Assembly (NCBI GenBank): GCA_001724265.1
Contig: MEDY01000047.1
Location: forward strand, 45,139-109,138
From: Rhizaria sp. SCN 62-66
Taxonomy: Eukaryota > Rhizaria, unplaced
Direction: 5' to 3'
DNA: 64,000 bases
In this document: one piece after another, positions 33,913 to 44,162 of the stretch
Layout: each line of letters begins with the position of its first letter
Position numbering within the stretch: the stretch's first letter is position 1
The notes under the pieces: generated by a model
What the model saw: the letters and a program-made list of their open reading frames with translations, nothing else
Told to the model about the DNA's origin: nothing
The model's database searches: none
Program-made: the position numbers and the translations under genes

Positions 33913-35391
33913 TTACGCCTTGATCGCAGACTTCTTGGACTTAGGGGCAACAGGAGCCTCCTCCTCGTCGTCCTCGGCAGTCTCGAGCGCACGCTTGCGG
34001 TCCTTCTTGTCCTTCTTGTCCTTCTTGTCCGCCTTCTCGGACGAAGCAGCAGCAGAGACGACCATAGTGGGGACATCGGGGTCGAAGGCATCGAGCGCGG
34101 CCTTGGCAGCGTCCATCGCCTCGCTATTCTTGCGCGGCGCGGTGCCCGACTTGTAAAAGTCAAGCCGCTCCTCGAGCTGCTTGCGGAGCTCCTGACCGTA
34201 GAACGGCACAGTGGTATCCTCCTCGCTGAACGCGTCGATACGCGCCGCGATGGAGCACTTGTTGGCGACGGCGCGGGAAATGCGGCCCTTGTTCTTCTCG
34301 CTCGCGCGGGAGATGTACGTCGAGTGGTAGATCAGACCGTGCTTCGGGGTGCGAGCGCCGGTCTGCGCCTTGGTCTTGAGGGCGCGGAAAAGAGCCTTCT
34401 CGGCACCGAGGATCTGGACCGTGGACGCGGGGGCCTTGGCGAGCGCGAGGAGCGAGCCGGCCTTGGCGATGAGGCGCGCGCCAACCTGGTCGCCGAGGAT
34501 GGCGGCGAGGTTGGGCGCGCACTGGTGCATCTTGGTGCCAACGTAGGCGAGCAGCGACGCACGCCACGAGTGCAGAGACACGACGCGGTCGAGGAACGCG
34601 TGGAGGTTGACCGAGTCGACGTCGGACAGCAGAGCGCCCATCGAGTGCTTGGCCATCTCGATGACCTGCTCGGCGAGTACGTCGTCGTTGACGATGTCGG
34701 TGATCTCGGATAGCAGCGCGGGGGTGGATGAGTTGCGGGTCTGGATGAGCTTGGCGACCTGGCAGTAGGTGACGCCGTCGGGGACGAGGCGGGCGAGCTC
34801 GGGGAAGTGCACGCCGTACATCTCACGCACGCGCATGGTGAGGGTGTTGACATCCTTCTCGAGCTGGTCGAGCAGAGAGATCGACTGGATGATCATCGTG
34901 TCGATGCGGTGCACGTTGAACTTCACCTTGGAGCGGGAGAACGAGTGACAGAGACCAACCTGGGCCTGGTGGAGATCGGCCGCAGTGACGCCCTTGAGGT
35001 AGCGCACAAAGTGAAGACGGACACCACGGAGCAGCTCGATGACCATCTCGTTACGCTCGCACTTGATGCCGAGAGTCTCGGAGATAGCGTTGCCGATCTT
35101 GGCGTCGACGGTGCCGAGAGCGACGGACTTGTCGGCCGGGACGTGCATCTGGAGCCAGTCAGCGAGGCCCTTGGTGATCTCGCCCTGGGAGATGGCACGG
35201 ATCGAGTCGAGAGCGACGTCGGAAGTGCCGAAAGGGAGGAAAGCCTTGAGCTTGACGAGCTTGGAGAAACGCTCGATGTCGCCGATGGCCTTTTGGACCT
35301 CAGGGAGGCCCAGGCCGATCTCGTCGGCCTTGGCGCGCTCGAAAAGGCAGAAGCCCAGCGCCGACTCGAAGAGAAGGTACAAGGTGCTCAT
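33913..35391 (-). CDS. NOP56: Nop56, box C/D snoRNP core protein
   Basis: Single exon, 492 residues. Nop56 pairs with Nop58 and fibrillarin in box C/D snoRNPs that guide rRNA 2'-O-methylation in the nucleolus. The N-terminal NOP5NT-like domain (YLLFESALGFCLFERA, residues ~4-65), LRGVRLHFVRYLKG, the NOSIC-region block SRSKVKFNVHRIDTMIIQSI / LLDQLEKDVNTLTMRVREMY and the Nop domain (GARLIAKAGSLLALAKAPAS, VQILGAEKALFRALK, GLIYHSTYISRASEKNKGRI, ANKCSIAARIDAF) are all intact. The Lys/Asp/Glu-rich tail is typical. LRGVRLHF and the MRVREMYGVHFPEL region favour Nop56 over Nop58 or Prp31. Length agrees with the family. Confidence 0.95.
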   Translation of the reverse strand: MSTLYLLFESALGFCLFERAKADEIGLGLPEVQKAIGDIERFSKLVKLKAFLPFGTSDVALDSIRAISQGEITKGLADWLQMHVPADKSVALGTVDAKIGNAISETLGIKCERNEMVIELLRGVRLHFVRYLKGVTAADLHQAQVGLCHSFSRSKVKFNVHRIDTMIIQSISLLDQLEKDVNTLTMRVREMYGVHFPELARLVPDGVTYCQVAKLIQTRNSSTPALLSEITDIVNDDVLAEQVIEMAKHSMGALLSDVDSVNLHAFLDRVVSLHSWRASLLAYVGTKMHQCAPNLAAILGDQVGARLIAKAGSLLALAKAPASTVQILGAEKALFRALKTKAQTGARTPKHGLIYHSTYISRASEKNKGRISRAVANKCSIAARIDAFSEEDTTVPFYGQELRKQLEERLDFYKSGTAPRKNSEAMDAAKAALDAFDPDVPTMVVSAAASSEKADKKDKKDKKDRKRALETAEDDEEEAPVAPKSKKSAIKA

Positions 35392-36673
35392 CTGAAGGAT
35401 AAGTTTTTAAGCGAGGACGCGAGGAGAGTGCGACAAACGCGGGTGAAGCGGAAACGTAGCGCAAGGGGAGATATGCGTGTTGTAGAAATGGTGGTGAGGT
35501 GGCATGGTGAATGACGCAAAGTTCGTAGAGAGCGAGACAGTGCGGTGGGGGCAGAGTTGGCAGGAGCAAGGTTGGCAAACGAAGCGGAGGACAATGGGAA
35601 ATTAAGGATATGGGAGCAAGAGAGAGAGAAAGAGGGACAAGAGTAGTATAGTTAGTGAGATGAAGTGCGGAAAAAACGGTGTGATAATGTGAGAGAGGAC
35701 GAAAGTACAGAGCAAGGCGGGGCAAACAAGGGGCGCACAGAGCAAGACACTCCTCGGAGATGGGTTCGATAGCGCGTGACAGAGACCATCCATGGAAGGA
35801 CAAGGACAGCATAGCGCAGACCAACAAACATATACTTGGATAGAACATCTCATAGACTATCTCACACAATTGTCGCTTCACTATTCAGCGGTCGATATGC
35901 AGAGCTGCCTTGTATTTGCGGCCACCTTGCTCACACAGCCGAGAGACTGCTCGGTCGGTCAGTCAACCGAGACCGAAGTGGACTGACCGACCGAACCGAG
36001 ACGGATGTGTCAGGCTGGGCTGCTCACGGTCACTCGGGCCCGAAAGTCAAGTCGCGTTGTCGACTGGGACCGGCAGAAAGGAGCAGATATCTCGCGTTGT
36101 CGACATCTGGTCGGTCTTTGCATATTGCATCTATTAAAAAAGAATCACTTACATTTGATTTTGCGATTAGTTTTATATACAACGGAAGCTGCACGACGAG
36201 CTGGTGTTCGAAAGAGCCACCTGAGCCCTCGTCGTCTGTCTCCGGTCGAATCTGCCCTCGAAACCCTCTCTGCCCAGTTTAAGTGTCATTCTAACGCAAA
36301 TACGTATCTGCTTAACAAATGCTTGACTTGAACAATTCTACTCATACTAGTCATACTTCTTCTGCCTTCGCTTTTCCCTTCTTGCTGCCATGATCTTACC
36401 CGCCCACCCCCCTGCCTCCACCACAGCTCGACAGCACCACTCACTCCCACACTGGTCTGTCGGCCTGTTTTGACACTAACCACACGTCTAGCCCCGCCGA
36501 AACCCTCTACTGGCTCTTTTCAGTTGCTGCTGGGTTTTTCGTAGCTCTCTAGCTTCTTGTTAGCGCTCGCTGTAGCCTCCGGACACCCGTTGCTCGTGCA
36601 AGCTGTTTTTTTCTGACAGCAAGCCACACTGTGCCGCTCTCTCCCGTGACGCGCATCGACTGCCTCTCACAAC
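35392..36673. promoter_or_regulatory. Divergent promoter region, Nop56 and coiled-coil protein
   Basis: 1,282 bp. It includes a 14-bp inverted repeat at 35951-35994, near-duplicate TCGCGTTGTCGAC motifs at about 36050 and 36092, and a long C/T-rich leader before 36674. Sequence nearer the Nop56 start is purine-rich on the plus strand, hence pyrimidine-rich in the Nop56 sense direction. Confidence 0.5.
35951..35994. repeat. 14-bp inverted repeat with 16-nt loop
   Basis: The arms TCGGTCGGTCAGTC (35951-35964) and GACTGACCGACCGA (35981-35994) are exact reverse complements. The right arm contains the 12-mer also found at 20874-20885. Confidence 0.85.
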
Positions 36674-39600
36674 ATGAAGGCCATCAGCTCGTTTTTCGCG
36701 AGTAAAGAAGAGAAAGAGCGCGAAGCGGCCGCCGCCAAGGCCGCGGCCGCCGACGCCGCCGCGGCCGCCGAGCTGAAAGCCGCCGCCAACGCCGCCGCCG
36801 CCGCGATCATGGCGGGCCCTGGTGCGCCGAGACTGCCGCCCGCAGCCGCTGCGGCCGCGGCGGCGAAAAATGACGGCGGCGCGGCGCTGTTTGCGAAGGA
36901 TATGGACGCTGTGAAGCTCGTTCTGGTGCCACATGTGCCGCAGCTCTACCACACGGGGCTCATTTATGCCCAGGGCCACGACGAGACGGCTCCTGGCACT
37001 TTTCAGTGGTACCGCTCTACCCCCGTACGTATTGAACGTGTGATAGCCCAAAATCAATCTATATATCTATGTTAGTGTTCTTTTAACTCTTCTTATGCTC
37101 TCTGACTCAAACATCTTGCTTTTATTCTCTCTCTCTTGTTCTATTTATGATCGTCTAGGGTCCGAACGCGAGCTTCGAGTCTGTTTCTGTGACGATCGAC
37201 AACGCCTACATGCCCAGCGTTGATGACATCGGCGCCAGCATCTCGTGCCAATGGATTCCCGACAACGGGCTGCCCTCATCCTTCGCTGAGATTGGTCCCA
37301 TCATTGCCAACCCAGACTCACTGCGCAACGCGCGCGCTCTCATGCGGAGCGGCGCTGTTAACCTCGACGCCACCGTCGCTGTCTACGCACCTCCCGCGCA
37401 CGCGAGCAGCGAAAGCGCGGCGTCTGCGGCCGTTGTGGCTGCTAATGCGGCCGCCGCGAGTGATAATAGTCGTGAGACTAGTCGCACCTCTGCCCCCGGT
37501 ACGTTTCCGTCAGAGAAATTGCATATCCGTATTAAGTGGGGATTTAGTTTCGTATAATTTGTAGTCAATGTATGTATTTAATTGTATTCATTGTTTTAAT
37601 TCTTATTATACTCACATCCTGTGCCTCATATATTCAATATTATGACTTGTTGTTTTCTAGGAAGTGGAGCCCCGAGCGGTTCCCTGCCCTTCGGCGCAAA
37701 CTACAAGCTCACCTTCACCCCCGAAACCACCACAGCGGTGCCCGTGACGGACCCCGACACCAACCCGTCCGAGGTCGTCCTCAACGCCAACTTGGACCTC
37801 TCTCTCCCGTCGCTGTTGGAGCCCCTCCTGACAGTGTACGACAGTGGGACGGGCGCGGGGTACACGGTCGAGCTCCCATCGCTGCGTATGCGTGATCTGA
37901 TGGTGCTGCTGATGCGCGCGATTGCCACGGAGCAGCGTCAAAAGCAGATGCTTGAGTTGGACGGCGTCGCTGTCTCGGGCTCACACGACAACACCGCGAG
38001 CAATACGAGCACACACGGCAGCTCGACGCCCGCCACGTCCCCCACCGCCGCCGCCACCGCCGCCACCGCCGCTGCCACTGCCGCTGCGGCTGCCCCTGTC
38101 GTCCCCGTCGCTGCCGCCGCTGCTGCCACGACTCCAGCGCCCGCTGCCAATAAGACTGAGACTGCGAGTGCAAGTGCTCAGGCGTCAAAGCCTCCGGCGC
38201 CGCCCTCTCGCCCTCCGCCCTCAGCCACCCCGATCGCTGGTCCTGCCCCTAGCCCCTCTATCCCCGCTCTCAACAGCGCAACCTCCGTTTCCGAGTCTGT
38301 CACCGCGACTGTGGTGCCGTTGACCGTCCCCACCTCCACCAGCGCGCCCGCGACTGCGGCCGCGGCCGCGACTAGTGCAGCGAGTCCTCCTGACGCCTCC
38401 GCTGCGGCTGCTAACGCCGACGACCTCGTTGATGCGACCGCGGACCTGTTCCCGACCTCCTCGCCGTCTTTGGCGCCTCTCCCAGCCTCGGCCTCGGCGG
38501 CGCTCAGCAGCCGCGCGCGGTCCAACCGCACCGAGCATTCCCTCCGCACTGAGCTCGAAACGGCCAAGACAGACCTCGCTAAGCTCCGCGCCGAGCACGC
38601 CACCGCCGTGACGGAGCTGGCCTCACTCCGCGAGACGACCGCGGCCGCCATCGCCACCGCCGCCGCCGCCGCCAACGCCGCCGCGGCCGCCGCCACCAAC
38701 GCCGCCTCCGAGGGGCCGTCACGGGAGGTCCTCGCTCTGCGCGCGAGCGTTGAGGAAGCCGCCGCCACCGCCGCAGGGCTCCGTGAGCGGCTCGCCAAGG
38801 CGGAGACCGAGGAGACGAAGCTTCGTGCCGAGACACAGGCTCTCACTGGCCGCCTCGCCGCTGCGGTCAAGCGAGGTGACGACGGAGACGCGTTCAAGAG
38901 CGGAAAAGAAGAAGCCGAGGCTGAGGTCAAAAAATGCAAGACGGAGCTGGAGGCGGCGAAAAAGAAAGCTGCGCGACTGGAGCAGGCGCAGACGGAAAGC
39001 CAAGCCGCGCAGGCGACGCTGAGCAAGAAGGTCGAGGCTGCTGAGGAAAAGGCGCGCGGCTTAACTTCCGAGCTGCGCGCGGCTGAGAGCAAGGCGGCGA
39101 CTGCGGCTGCGGCGGTGGCTGCCGCGGAGGCCAAGGCTGCTGCTGCTGAAGTCAAGGACAAAGAGAAGGGCGCCGCCGCGAACAAGAAAGCTGCGAGTGC
39201 AGCGACAAAGGCGACCGAAGCCGCCGTTGCTGCCGCCAAGAAGGCCGCTGCTGCGGAGGCTGAGGCCGCTGTTGACGCAGTCAAGAAGGCTTGTGCCGCC
39301 GAAGTGGCGACCGTCAAGGCTGCTTTGGAGGCCAAGGAGGCGGAGATCACTGCCGCCAAGGAAGAGGCCGCGACCGCTGCCGCCGCCGCTGCTGCGGCCA
39401 CCGCGACCGCCGCCGCTGCCACGGCCGCCGCGACCGCCGCTGCGAGCGAGCAGGCCGAGGCCGCGCCCGCCGCCGCCGCTGCCGCCGCCGCCGCCGCGAC
39501 CGCCGCCGCGTCTGCCGCGACGGCCGCTGCGGAGACTGCCCGCGAGGCGCTCGCGAAAGAACTCGCGGCCGCGCGTACCGAGCTCGAGGCGCTTAAGGCG

Positions 39601-42600
39601 GCTAATCAAAGTCAGGCCGCGACCGCCGCCGAGGCGCTCGCCGCCGCGGTGGCCGCTGCGCGCGCCGAGGCGGCCGCGGAGGCCAAGGCCGAGGCCGAGA
39701 CCGCGTTTGAGGTGAAGCTGGAGGCCGCTGTGAACCAGGCCAAGGATGAGGCCGATGCCGATACGGCGGCCGCGATTATGGCCACAGTGGGCGCGGTCGA
39801 GGCTGCGGCTGAGGCCAAGGCCAAGGCCGCTGCAGAGGCCGCGGAGGCCGCCGCGACGGCGATGGCTGAGTCGCACGCCGACACGGTCCTCGCCCTCAAG
39901 ACCGCTCTTACAGCTGCGACCGCTGCCCACGGTGCCGCGGTGGAGGAGGCGGCGGCCACTGCGGCCGCCGAGGCTGATGCGACGGCGCGCGCGGAGGAGC
40001 GCGCGCTGCGCACGGCGGTGGAGATCAGGCTGGCTGCGGCAGAGGCGCGGGCGGCCGAGGCCGAGGCCACGGCAGCGCAGATCAGCGTCTACGAGGAAGA
40101 CATGGTGCGTTTTTCGCTTATCTCACTAAATCGCATATATATCTTGACAACTAGCACCATCACATGAACAAGTATTACATTTTTTTAATTTAATTATTTT
40201 ATCAAACAGAACGTATATGCTAACACTGGTATCTACTATATTCGAATGCCATTTTCATAGGAGCGTGCGCGCATGACGATGCTTGCTCAGGAAGACAACG
40301 CGAAGGCCCGCTCTGACGCGATGATGGTGCAAGTCGCCCAACTTGAGGACGCTAAGGAAGCCGCTGAAGAGGCCTCCCGCAAGGCGATTGAGGCGTTGGA
40401 CACTGCCGTCGCGCGCGCTGCGGCCGCCGAGGCCGAGGTCGTTGCCCTGGCGGCTAGACTTAAGGACGAGAAGGACAAGGTCGACGCCGCCAACGCCGCG
40501 TTGACCGAGGCCCTCACCGAAGCGGCGGCGCTTGGCACGCGGCTCGGCGAGCTCGAGGTCGTGATGGGCGAGAAGGACGTTGAGCTGATCGAGCTCCGGT
40601 ATCGCCCTACGATCGACGCGCACGACAAGGTGGTTGCCGAGGCCAACTTTTACAAGAAGAAGGCGGATTCTCTGTCGAAGCTCGTCGAGCGCGGGCTCCG
40701 TGAGCAGAATGTTGATGTAAACAGCCTCGCGGCGGCGAATGATGAGGCCGAGGCGGCGGCGGCCGCGGCCGCGGCCGCGGCTGCTGCTGCTGCCGCCGCG
40801 GCGGCGGCGGTCACTGCGCCCAACAACGATGAGGACGCCCTCTGGCCCGGTAAGCTTTCTGAAGAGATATATCGTCGCTATCTTACGATGTCAATTTCAA
40901 AGTTCCTTCTGTTTATCTTAAACTGCGTATTCTATCTAAACATTGAATACGACCCTCACTCTTTTTTGTTCTCAATTCGTAACTTTGTTTGTTTTCAGGC
41001 GTCATGAGCGCCCTGATCGAAGGCAAGGCCCACCCCGACATTTCCCCTCACGGCGTCGCCCAGGGCCCCCCCGCCGGCACCCCCGCCTCGGGCCATGGTA
41101 GCGCGACCATCACCGTCACCCCGTCGCCCTCGACTGGCGCTGCTCACAGTCACTCTGCAACTGGCGCCGCTGTGGCCGCGTCTCCGAGCGTCTCGCTCTC
41201 GTTCCACGACATCGGCTCTCTGCCCCGGATGCGCCAGTACTCGTCCAACTCGGCCTCTTACAACAGCAGCAGCGGCGGCAACGCGGCGGACGGCACGGCC
41301 ATCATGGGTGTCATGAGTGCCGAGCAAGAGGAGCAACTCGCCACTCTTAAGTCCCAGCTCGCTGAGATCGACGCTGAGCGCCAAAAGGCGATCCAAAGCG
41401 TCAAGTCGTACAAGCGTGCGTTTGAGCAGCAGCAGGCGATTTCGCACCGGCTGCAAGTTCAGCTGCAGGCGCACGATATCCCTGCCTCTGACTCGAACAA
41501 CAACAGCGCTGGTGTTGACGCTGCGTCTAGTGCCGCTGGCGCAGGTGCGAGTGTGCCGAGCCACGTTGGCGGGCAAGAAACCCGCAAGCGTTGGATGCTC
41601 AAGTCGCTTTTCTCGCGCTCGAGCAGCTCCGCGAGCGGCGGCGTCGGTGCCGCGGGCGCTGGCTCCAGTTCATCGACCCAGGTCACCATCCAGCAGCTGC
41701 AGAAGCAGTACGCGGATATGCTCGTTCTGGCGAACACGCTGATGGAGGATTTGCACGACAAGGACACTGCGCTGACGCACATGCGCCAGTGCAACCGCAT
41801 CCTCGGTGCGCGCGTGCGTGAGATCGAGCTGCAGCGCGCCAACAGCAGCGCCAGCAGCGGCGGCCACGGTGACGGCAACGGAGGCAAGTCTCCTGTGCAG
41901 TCAACCGGGTTCCAGGACTTTTCGGCGGACGGCGCGGACAGTGCGACGAGTCCTGTGCTTTCCGCCGTCGCCGCCGCCCCGGCGTCGGTCAGCGGCAGCA
42001 GCAGTGGCAGCGGTAAGATGAGCAAGATGAGTCTCGCAGCCACCCCTGAAGAGGACGAAGATGCGATCGACAGCAACACTGAGAGCGACAGCCACGCCGC
42101 CAACACCACGACCATCAACAAGACGACTGGGGATGCTAGTGACAACGGCAATGCGCTGAGCTCCTCGCGCTTTATCACGAGCAACGAAGAGGATGACGAC
42201 GTTTTCAACGCTGTTATTTGCGACGACACCGCGACGTCGGCAAACAATAACAGCACGGGCTTTGGGGCCTCAGCGTATGAGGACGACGACGACGTGTTCG
42301 CTGCTGCTCCCAGAGCCAATGACGCTGCGGCCGGTCTTGTTAAGAGTGATACGGAGGTCGAGGCGCCTTTCTCTCTGGACGATAACACGACGGAGACTGC
42401 GACGAATGCGACTGAGACTGAGACTGCTGCTGAAGCTGAAGCTGCTGCTGAGGCTGAGGCAGAGAGCGTTGCCTCGCCCCTGAGTGTTGCTGTTGAGTCT
42501 ATCAAGTCTGAGCCTGCTGCTGTTGCTGTTGCTGCTGAGGCTGCTGCTGCGACTGAGCCTGTCGTTGAGACTGAGAAGGTTGAGTATGTGGCTGCCTCTG

Positions 42601-42815
42601 AGCTCGTTAAGGCTGTCGAGCCTGAGGCTGCTGCTGCTGCTGCTGAGACTGCTGCTGAGACTGCTGAGCCTGAGGCTGCTGATGCGGAGGCGACCGAGTC
42701 TGAGGCTGCCTCTCCTGTTGAGCCCACTTCTATTGTCGCAACTGCGAGCAACAAGAGTAACAACAACAACAGCAAGAGCCACAACAAGAAGGGCAAGAAG
42801 AAGGGTGGCAAGTAA
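36674..42815 (+). CDS. Large Ala-rich coiled-coil protein with AIR9/A9-like N-terminal domain
   Basis: Five exons: 36674-37024, 37159-37498, 37661-40104, 40261-40849 and 40999-42815 (donors GTACGT, GTACGT, GTGCGT, GTAAGC); 1,846 residues. After a charged Ala-rich start, residues ~75-155 (LVPHVPQLYHTGLIYAQG, FQWYRSTPGPNASF, YMPSVDDIGASISCQWIP) resemble the Ig-like A9 repeats of AIR9 microtubule-associated proteins. The next segment (YKLTFTP..., YTVELPSLRMRDLMVLLMRA) could be the PH-like domain that follows in AIR9-like proteins. Residues ~460-1130 are a long Ala/Glu/Lys coiled coil; a second coiled region follows (residues ~1365-1540, QLAEIDAERQKAIQ and QLQKQYADMLVLANTLMEDL). The C-terminus is Ser/Asn/Glu/Ala-rich with a basic end (KKGKKKGG). 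A cytoskeletal linker role is inferred. Homology of the A9-like part is by pattern only. Confidence 0.75.
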
Positions 42816-43125
42816 ACGCCCATTTGTGTTTTAAGCTTAAGTCTTTGCAAGTGTTGCAAAACAGTGTGACTGTGTGGCTGTTTAATTATCAGTTCTTTTT
42901 CGACAATGGCCATTAATTTGTTTAATAATACATCTGCTTTATCTATTTTCTCATTAAGCAGTGCGTGTATTTATGATATACTGTACATGTATCCGAAAAA
43001 TTGGCCATATCTTAAACAGGGACTATGGACACCAAATCAGTAATATCTAGATTTAACGCAAGCCTGTCGTTGAGATAACATCAACTGACAGTTGATTGAT
43101 GTTGATGCCTGAACGCTACAGGTGC
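42816..43125. other. Convergent 3' region, coiled-coil gene and MGMT
   Basis: 310 bp, AT-rich; presumed 3' UTRs. Nothing else seen. Confidence 0.6.
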
Positions 43126-43647
43126 TCAGTCAGCCATCGCACCGACTGCAGCCGTCTTAGCTGCAGGTGCAGTTGTGTCAGCAGCCTTGTCTGCGAACGC
43201 CTTGGCCACGTCATCTTGAGCCTGTGTCGTGATATACGCCTTGTAGTCGGTCTCAACGCCCTTCATAAACGCATCGAGCTCTTGCGCAGTGGGCCTAGGC
43301 AGCGAGATGGTCTCAATCACGTACTTGGGTGCGATCTTGCCAGTTCGGAGCGCGATAGCAACCCCCTCAGACCGGAGCAGGGAAGCCTTGAATTCGAGCC
43401 GGCTGCCAGAAACAGCGTCCGCAGGGCCTGAGTAGCCGTGCAGAGTAAGATCAGCGCCGATGATGCGGTGGCACGGAACGATTGGCGCGTACGGGTTGGT
43501 CTTCATCGCCATACCGACGGCGCGGGACGAGGCGGAGGAGCCGGTGGCGGCGACCGAGAGGGTCTTGTAAGTCGCGACTTTCCCTGCAGGGACACCCTTT
43601 GTCAGGAAAAACCAGATCAATTGCTTAAAAGGCAACTCCGTTGACAT
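43126..43647 (-). CDS. MGMT: Methylated-DNA--protein-cysteine methyltransferase (MGMT/Ogt-like)
   Basis: Single exon, 173 residues. MGMT removes alkyl groups from O6-alkylguanine by irreversible transfer to an active-site cysteine. The catalytic block PIVPCHRIIGADLTLHGYSGP (Cys59), preceded by GKVATYKTLSVAA (DNA-binding helix) and SRAVGMAMKTNP, is complete, so this is not an alkyltransferase-like protein with Cys replaced. The usual ~80-residue N-terminal domain is missing: the protein begins directly in the DNA-binding domain. A C-terminal ~70-residue Ala-rich extension replaces the standard end. The ATG at 43647 is the only plausible start. The short form suggests an ATL-type architecture with the reactive Cys retained. 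Confidence 0.93.
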   Translation of the reverse strand: MSTELPFKQLIWFFLTKGVPAGKVATYKTLSVAATGSSASSRAVGMAMKTNPYAPIVPCHRIIGADLTLHGYSGPADAVSGSRLEFKASLLRSEGVAIALRTGKIAPKYVIETISLPRPTAQELDAFMKGVETDYKAYITTQAQDDVAKAFADKAADTTAPAAKTAAVGAMAD

Positions 43648-44040
43648 TCTATAAATCGCAATTTTAGTGTGCTGACACGAGTGCTCAAGGAAATATGCTC
43701 GCTACAAGTTCAAGACCCAAAAGCAAGGTCGAGCGGGCATTGCTCCCGTTTGACTTTTTGCGAACCGTGGCTGGTCGAAAACTCAAAAATTGGTTGACCG
43801 TGAAACATTGTTCGGTCCGTGGGACGTCATTTGCGACCAGCACCAGCTCCTCGAAACAACCGTCATTTCAATCATATTCTTACACACGTATATTTTACGA
43901 TAGTTTCTAACATGGATTTCTATTAAATCTATCTCACTCGACTTCTTCTCCCTCTATGGCCCCAGGTAACCTTCTCTCGTCCTATCCTAAGACCCCACAC
44001 ACCCGACCGATCGTTGTCGTCGTCGTCTTTCCCTCCGCTT
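43648..44040. promoter_or_regulatory. Divergent promoter region, MGMT and eIF4A3
   Basis: 393 bp. The eIF4A3 side is C/T-rich and contains an upstream ATG at 43956. Confidence 0.5.
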
Positions 44041-44162
44041 ATGTGGAACACGTTCACGAACAAGGGCGGCGCCCCCAAGAGCACCAGCTCCGCGCCCGGC
44101 GTCAACGGCACCAAGAAGTCAGGCTTCTCCACCAAGGCCACCGGCAACAAGGCCGAGCTTGA
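43956..44162 (+). other. Upstream ORF overlapping the eIF4A3 start
   Basis: A 68-codon frame ([10 protein letters not shown]...) begins 85 bases before the eIF4A3 ATG and ends 120 bases inside it in another frame. If the leader includes 43956, ribosomes would need leaky scanning to reach the main start. The transcription start is unknown. Confidence 0.4.

Noticed and set aside
38178-39422. 414-codon minus-strand Ala/Ser-rich open frame
   Set aside because: Antisense of GCN-rich coiled-coil codons in the gene at 36674-42815.
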